A stretch of 64,000 bases of DNA from positions 72,711,045-72,775,044 of the forward strand of contig CM066985.1 of NCBI GenBank assembly GCA_033977485.1. Reading direction: 5' to 3'. Below, piece by piece: positions 57,901 to 64,000 of this stretch. Source of the DNA: Hydrangea macrophylla. Its lineage: Eukaryota > Streptophyta > Magnoliopsida > Cornales > Hydrangeaceae. A program made the position numbers and the translations under genes. Each line of letters starts with the position of its first letter. The first letter of the stretch is position 1. Below the pieces are notes generated by a model that was given only the letters and a program-made list of their open reading frames with translations, ran no database searches and was not told the DNA's origin.

Positions 57901-58220
57901 ACCTGGTCAAACCTTGGTCAAACCGGTCAACGGGGACTTTCCGGGAACTTCCGGGACTTCTGGGGGTTTCTGGGAGCTGACGACTTCATTCGAGTTTACT
58001 TAAAAATTCATCTTCTCACTTTTCTTACGACGTAGCATGTTTCCAGAACTTTCGGTTCAAATCTGGGAGTTTTTGGGCTTTCAGGGGCATTTTGGTCATT
58101 CTGAGCATTTTGAGAAATAGAACCAACTTCCGGGAGTTCTTTTGAGTCTTTTTCGATCATTGTGAACCACCAAGTTTTGGGTCTCCTAAATCTGATAGCC
58201 GACAAAATGGGGTGTCTACA
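54964..58220 (-). repeat. 3' LTR of a minus-oriented Tat/Ogre-like Gypsy element
   Basis: On the minus strand it starts TGTAGACACCCCATTTTGTC at 58220 and ends near CGTGTCCACA at 54964, with the Tat-type GAGTCGCCACTTGG motif at about 55051-55064. The minus-strand tract CCAAAGAGGGGCAAAC immediately precedes it (58236-58221), which is a polypurine tract, so the internal region lies to the right. A short (GGTCAAACCT)n repeat is at 57872-57929. Related in ends to the two family-A solo LTRs but clearly a different family. Confidence 0.78.
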
Positions 58221-58889
58221 GTTTGCCCCTCTTTGGCATGAATTTGCGAGGTAATGCATATCGCAAGCGAGTGCCAAAGCTTTGAAGAGATAGGTCTTTT
58301 GGAGGCTATAGATTTAGGATAAAAAGCATTACAAAAGATGCAATGATGCTGAGGCTAGTGTTGGTCGTGCTCTGCGTGAGCTACCTACGTATCCCAAGGG
58401 GAATCAGACCAGGACGTAGTTCGGGGCACAAAGGAATAAATCACACATGCATATATACAACAATCAGGCGGATGCTATGCTATAAGAGTGATATGTAATA
58501 CATGGATGTGATATGAATTGTGTCCTGAGTCCTATCATGTTTAGTGTTCTGATCCTAGCGTGAGCTGGTACTATGGGGTGTGTGCCACCCCGAGTGGATT
58601 GGTGTTGTGCTAGTGTTTGCGACTGTGATGTGGTGGATGACTCGGATAAGGACATCAAGGTTTAGAAGACTCTGGGTCTAGGGGCAAACTTCTGGAATTT
58701 GGGAAGTGTGTTTTGCAAACAAATGTAATCGAACGTTGGGTCCCAGAGGATAACAATTAAAGATAATCGACAGACACAGAAGTCCTGGAGACCAAACGAT
58801 GGATGATGAAGTTCAAGATAGCCAATCGGAGAAGGGTTTCGCGATAATCGTCAAGCGAGAAAGCTCAAATAGCTGATGGGTAGGTAAGG

Positions 58890-59420
58890 GGGCTCACAAT
58901 TTTAGACAGAGGAGTGAGGAAGCTCATGATAAGTGAAAAAGCTCATGATAAGTGAGAAGCTCACGATTAGTAAGAAAGCTCATGAGTTTGAACAAAGGAG
59001 TGAGGAAGCTCACGATAAGTGAAAAAGCTCACAATTTTGGATGAAGAAGTGAGAAAGCTCACAATTTTGGATGAAGGAGTGAGGAAGCTCAAGAAAAGTG
59101 AAGAAGCTCACGAATTCGGACAAAGGAGTGAGGAAGCTCACAATAAGTGAGAAAGCACACGATTTTGGACGAAGGTGTGAGGAAGCTCATAATAAGTGAG
59201 AAGGCTCATGATTTGGTCAAAGGTGTGAGGAAGTTCATAATTTTAGATAAGGGAGTGAGGAAGCTCACAATAAGAAAGCTCACGATTTGGATAAAGGTGT
59301 GAGGAAGCTCATAATAAGTGAAAAAGCTCACAATTTTGGGCAAAGGAGTAAGGAAGCTCACGATAAGTGAAAAAGCTCATGATTTGGGACAAAGGTGTGA
59401 GGAAGCTCACGATTATCGGC
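58890..59420. repeat. tandem repeat a (AAGCTCACGATAAGTGA)
   Basis: Roughly ten imperfect copies of a 50-65 bp unit built from GTGAGGAAGCTCACGATAAG and a GATTTGGACAAAGGA part. Spacing is irregular because sub-units were lost and gained. Confidence 0.88.
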
Positions 59421-59800
59421 AGACACAGAGCCTTTGACTGTGAATAGATAATGCTTGCCCCGGGAGTTGGGGTTCTTTTGACTACATGCGGTGTTTTAGG
59501 ATGACTAATCCGGAGAGTTAGTTCTGATTGTCGTTATCTTCTGCTGGGCATAGTAGGGAATTCTGCTGGAATCTCTCTTAACTTTGGCACTAAAACCAGG
59601 ATTCGTCTCCAAACCTCTCACGATTGATCGAAATGACCGAGAACTAGGATCCATCTCTGAATCTCTCGTGGTTGATCAAATTTTGTAATGCTTAATCCAA
59701 AAGAACCGATTAGGGCCTTCGGGAGCTAATGGACTCTCTGAGAATCTCTTTAAAATGATTGATAGATGTGGAAGTTCTACCCTAACCTAAAGGGTTTACA

Positions 59801-60979
59801 ATGAAAGATTTGCCTCAATCTGGAGGGTTGGTGATGAAGGATTTGGCGATGAAGGATTTGCCTCAATCTGGAGGGCTGACAATGAAAGATTTGCCTCAAT
59901 CTAGAGGGCTAATGATGAAGGATTTGCCTCAATCTAGAGGGCTGATGATGAAGGATTTGCCTCAATCTAGATGGCTGATGATGAAGGATTTGCCTCAATC
60001 TAGAGGGCTGGTGATGAAGAATTTGCCTCAATTTAGAGGGCTAATGATGAAGGATTTGCCTCGATCTAGAGGGCAGGTGATGAAGGATTTTCCTCGATCT
60101 AGAGGACTAATGATGAATGACTTGCCTCAATCTAGTGGGCTAATAATGAAGGATTTGCCTCAATCTAGAGGGCTGGCGATGAAGGATTTGCCTCAATCTA
60201 GAGGGCTGATGACGAAGGATTTGCCTCAATCTAGAGGGCTAATGATGAAGGATTTGCCTCAATCTAGAGGGCTAATGATGAATGATTTGCCTCAATCTAA
60301 AGGGCTGATGATGAATGACTTACCTCAATCTAGAGGGCTGACAATGATGGATTTACCTCAATCTAGAGGGCTGATGATGAAGGATTTTCCTCAGTCTAGA
60401 GGGTTGGTGATGAATGACTTGCCTCAATCTAGAGGGCTGACAATGAAGGATTTGCCTCAATCTAGAGGGCTGATGATGAAGGATTTGCCTCAATCTAGAG
60501 GGCTAGTGATGAAGGATTTGCCTCAATCTAGAGGGCTGATGATGAATGATTTGCCTCAATCTAGAGGGCTGATAATGAAGGATTTGCCTCAATCTAGAGG
60601 GCTGATGATGAAGGATTTGCCTCAATCTAGAGGGCTGATGATGAAGGATTTGCCTCAATCTAGAGGGCTGGTGATAAAGGATTTGCCTCGATCTAGAGGG
60701 CTGGTGATGAAGGATTTGTCTCAATCTAGAGGGCTGACAATGATGGATTTGCCTCAATCTAGAGGGCTAACAATGAAGGATTTGCCTCAATCTAGAGGGC
60801 TAATGATGAAGGATTTACCTCAATCTAGAGGGCTGATGATGAATGACTTGTCTCAATCTAGAGGGCTGACAATGATGGATTTACCTTAATCTAGAGGGTT
60901 GATGATGAAGGATTTGCCTCAATCTAGAGGGCTAGTGATGAATGACTTGCCTCAATCTAGAGGGCTGATAATGAAGGAT
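59801..60979. repeat. tandem repeat b, 33-bp unit, about 35 copies
   Basis: Unit close to ATGATGAAGGATTTGCCTCA followed by ATCTAGAGGGCTG. Because 33 is a multiple of three and the unit has no stop in one frame, a 362-codon open frame (59801-60889, plus strand) arises, coding for repeats of MKDLPQSRGLM. It is antisense to the host element, has no upstream gene structure, and is treated as a by-product and not a gene. Confidence 0.95.
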
Positions 60980-60983
60980 TTGC

Positions 60984-61555
60984 ACTGACGATGTATGAAT
61001 CGAGATGACGAGTCGACAGTGAACTACAGTGACTGTCAGGATTGAACTAACGATGTACGAATCGAGATGACGAGTCGATAGTTAACTACTGTAAGTGTCA
61101 TGATTGAATTGCCGATTTACGAATCGAGATGACAAGTCGATAGTGAACTACTACGACTATCAGGATTGAACTGATGATATACAGATCGAGATGACGAGTC
61201 GATAGTGAACTACTGTGACTGTCATAGATTGAACTACCGATGTACGAATCGAGATGACGAGTCAACAGTGAACTACTGTGACTGTCAAGATTGAACTGCC
61301 GATGTACGAATCGAGATGACGAGTCGACAGTGAACTACTATGACTATCATGAATTGACCTGCCTATGTACGAATAGAGATGACGAGTCGACAGTGAACTA
61401 CTGCGACTTTCATGGATTGAACTGACGATGTACGAATCGAGATGACGAGTCGACAGTGAACTACTATGACTATCAGGATTGAACTGCCGATGTACGAATC
61501 GAGATGACGAGTCGACAGTGAACTACTGTAACTGTCATGGATAGAACTGATGGTT
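60984..61555. repeat. tandem repeat c, 62-bp unit, about nine copies
   Basis: Each unit contains TACGAATCGAGATGACGAGT and a GTGAACTACTGTGACTGTCA part. The CGAGATGACG core recurs at 61001, 61063, 61125 and 61187, giving a strict 62-bp period. Confidence 0.95.
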
Positions 61556-62469
61556 GGACTAACCTTGATTAGAAGAACTGACGAATTGATATGCCTGCTG
61601 GGATTAAATTGAATCTGCTTGGGGGGTGAAGTGACTCTGCTAGGGATGAAAGTGGTTTCTTCTGTGGTCTTGACTGAGATACACCATATTCGTCCAGGAC
61701 ACTTTTTTGAAGATGAACTAGCACTGTTGGGAACGACTTTGATGAGAAGATTCGACTAGAGAAAGAATGGTTACACTGCGAATAGAGTAATTCAGCAGCG
61801 GATGAAGAACATTTGTGACATGATTCCGAGTCGATTGCTGAGGAGCTGGTAGAAGATAGCCAGTGGATCTTGTGAATTAATTTTGTAAAGGCAAGTGAAT
61901 GTGATTGGAGGGGTGTCACCAATGCTGGAGGTTCTTGGGACTCATATCATGTGGTAGACTTGACAAGTGCAGTAATGGTGTTTGGAATATCTGCTTGTAT
62001 CCATAGGTTTTATAATTGATAATCACTTTAAACCCACACATTTGAGACCATTAGGACAAATGGACTTGACAGCAACAATGATGACAAGGAAAATTGGATT
62101 GGTTTGTATATATGAACCTTGAACTCTGATACAGTTTCGATTAGATTATTACTGACTTAACCGAAGAAGGATTGACTCCACAAAAGTAACGACACGAAAT
62201 GCCCAAATTAGCATAATTAAACGTGTCTCTGTCATAAATGGTGTACTGCTCATCGTTTATGTTCACTCCTCATCTTAATATGATAGTACTTTGCTGATAA
62301 ATCTGGTTTTTGAAAATTCCCCCCTATTGATCTAATCAATTTTCTACTTTTCCCAGGAAGTGCTTTGAATTAGTGCCTTAGCTTTTAGAATAAAAGATGC
62401 TCTATTTCAAAAAAAAAAATTAACATAACTTGGTGACTTGAAAACTTGCCCTTGGTGTGAAGGGATCAT
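61556..62469. other. non-repetitive part of the Tat-like 3' region
   Basis: No gene recognised. A 117-codon minus-strand frame (61569-61922) has no recognisable domain and is not called. Confidence 0.45.
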
Positions 62470-62689
62470 GTTAGGCAAACGGAGTTTGCCCCTAGTTTGA
62501 GTTGTAGAAAGTAGAATTCATAGGCAAACGAGGTGGGTGACCGAAGTTTGCCCCTCGTTTGGACAATGATTTATTGGAGGTTTTGGGAAAACGAGGTAGG
62601 TGACCGAAGTTTGCCCCTTGTATGAAGGGTAGATAGTAAAATTCAAGCAAACGAGGTGGGTGGCCGAAGTTTGCCCCTAGTGTGGAAGG
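62470..62689. repeat. tandem repeat d, about 62-bp unit, about 3.5 copies
   Basis: Copies of GCAAACGAGGTGGGTGACCG followed by AAGTTTGCCCCT, with a TAGTTTG-type spacer, starting near 62474, 62523, 62586 and 62648. The last copy runs into the LTR at 62690. Confidence 0.9.
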
Positions 62690-64000
62690 TGTCACGCCCC
62701 GAAGTACCAAAAATGGGGAAAAATAAATTTCCTTTATGGGTTCGTAGACACGTGACTGGTTGTGAGTGTCACTTGATTGTCCAAACATGCTTATAACAAT
62801 AATGTGATATAGGAAAGTGACTAAGTTCAGCGGAAGCAGAAATTTAAAGCATCCAAGTCTTACATCAGTAGTATATTACAGGCCAAAAAGATATCCAAAA
62901 GATACATATTACAAGACCAGCTAAACTATTACATTACTAACATAATAATAACAGAACTACAACAAAAGAAAAGCTCCAAAGTCTTCAACTGGCGAACCCG
63001 TAGCCTTCCTCGTAGTAGTCTTCACCAGCATAGTCTTCAGTAGTAAAGTCAGCATCTTGATAGCAGTAGGCTCCGTCTGGACCTGCAAAGGCTGGACGTG
63101 GAAGGTCCAGCGGCATGAAAAGCCGTTAGCGGTTAAGCTAAGTGAGGGTCCCCTTAAGGTTACCACCACTTAAGGTACGTTATTCTTCATCTCTCTTATT
63201 TCTCGAAACCATATCTCGTTCATCATTTCTTATTCTCGATACTATATCTTGTTCGTCTTTTCTTATTCTCAAAACCATGTCTTATTTAAACCCAATCATT
63301 CCCTTTGAAACATAACCCAAAAACTGAACTGACCAATGACATTGACTGAAAGAAGACTTAACTCCAAACACATTTACTGGTCAAGAAAGAACAATACTCA
63401 ATAATGAATAGTTAACTGTCGCCCAACTGGCACTCAAACTGTCGCCCAAATGGCATAAGTGTGCGGGACATTAACAATCTCTTGGTCGAACACGTCATGC
63501 CGATCCTCAGGTCGCCCGCACGTTACCGAACACGTCATGCCGATCCTCAGACCAAGGGTACGGGAAATTAATAATCACTTGGACGAACACGTCATGCCGA
63601 TCCTCAGGTCACCCGTACATAACCGAACATTTCATGCCGATCCTCAGTCCAATGGTGCGGAAAAATAATCAACCACTTGATCGAACACGTCACGACGATC
63701 CTCAGGTCATCCGCACTTGACCGAACACGTCATGCCGATCCTCAGATCAAGGAACAAAACATAACTCACCAATCGACTCCATAGAATAATCGAGAGACCA
63801 ACTTCGCAAGAATTATCCAAACACGACACAAAAGTTCACGAACCAACTTTGACCAGTAGACACACGACTAGAAACGAGGCCCAATGTCCCTTATTCGCAT
63901 TAAATCTGTTATTGAAGGTTTTATCGTTATTTTACGCGTTCGCATGTTTCGTAGTTTAGTTCATTAATATCATCCAGTTATAACCGTTAATATTTCTCTA
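62690..64000 (+). repeat. Gypsy-like LTR, truncated by the window end
   Basis: Starts TGTCACGCCCCGAAGTACC, a typical Gypsy LTR start, directly within repeat d of the neighbouring element, so it is a nested insertion. It contains GCGGAAGCAG and, at 63487-63745, about seven copies of CGAACACGTCATGCCGATCC-based repeats. The right end is outside the window, so solo, 5' or 3' LTR status is open. Confidence 0.65.

Larger units (their letters stand above)
58221..62689 (-). other. long satellite-rich 3' untranslated region of the Tat/Ogre-like element
   Basis: Begins (minus sense, next to the LTR) with the polypurine tract. A segment containing GAGCTACCTACGTATCCC and GGACGTAGTTC (58377-58427) is a phrase common in Tat-lineage 3' regions. 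It then holds four different tandem-repeat families listed separately. No gag-pol domains are present in the window; they would lie beyond the LTR at 62690, which interrupts the element. Tat/Ogre 3' untranslated regions are known to harbour tandem repeats that seed genomic satellites. Confidence 0.7.

Noticed and set aside
59801..60889. 362-codon open frame of MKDLPQSRGL repeats as a gene
   Set aside because: It is produced by a 33-bp tandem repeat, lies antisense in a retrotransposon 3' region, and has no non-repeat domain.
61569..61922. 117-codon minus-strand frame
   Set aside because: No domain, serine-rich composition, inside a Tat-like 3' region flanked by satellites.
58890..63745. CRISPR-like arrays
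   Set aside because: Repeats are contiguous or have repetitive spacers, in a plant retrotransposon context; these are tandem satellites.

Overview
The window is nuclear DNA of a flowering plant, most likely a eudicot. It contains intron-bearing genes with GT-AG junctions, Copia and Gypsy/Tat-type LTR retrotransposons, Mutator-like (MULE) and Harbinger-like DNA transposons, a tRNA-derived SINE, and a relic of a plant ABCC transporter gene. There are no prokaryotic, plastid or mitochondrial signatures. Species and chromosome cannot be told from the sequence. Exon boundaries given here were placed by eye from splice consensus and reading-frame continuity.

Layout. 1-2051: unassigned sequence with a fold-back MITE (1262-1798). 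2052-8391: complete but decayed Copia element with 5-bp target duplication CCACT. 8669-10112: a Harbinger-like MITE and a minus-strand SINE. 10508-12479: the only convincing host gene, three exons encoding about 446 residues, with two mitosis-type MSA promoter motifs and a recent 195-bp in-frame duplication. About 15.8-37.2 kb: a large decayed MULE of the kind carrying a ULP1-like protease. It holds a minus-strand RG-rich ORF between two minisatellite arrays, a FAR1/MURA transposase on the plus strand (17341-23858), and a convergent minus-strand gene (36563-23926) that joins an HMG-box-like domain to a ULP1/C48 cysteine protease. The transposase is split by a 2.46-kb solo LTR (19344-21803) and the protease gene by a complete Copia element (26720-35398). 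In both cases the reading frame resumes exactly when the insert and one target duplication are removed.

38782-42270: relic of an ABCC10-like transporter first exon, split by a 2.94-kb solo LTR (39132-42072). 43-49 kb: microsatellites, two adjacent non-autonomous MULEs with 9-bp target duplications, a Harbinger-like element and a gag fragment. 49.5-64 kb: nested LTR retrotransposons. These are a minus-oriented LTR split by a second solo LTR (50337-53348) of the same family as the one at 39 kb but inverted, then the 3' LTR (54964-58220) and satellite-rich 3' untranslated region (58221-62689) of a minus-oriented Tat/Ogre-like element, then the start of another Gypsy-like LTR running off the window.

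The most interesting content is the composite MULE: a transposase with a triplicated terminal exon, a predicted HMG-box/ULP1 fusion with an intact catalytic triad, an unrecognised third ORF that is still open, and a shared family of GGAACAA minisatellites. A second theme is that several unrelated LTR families here each carry clustered CpG-bearing palindromes.
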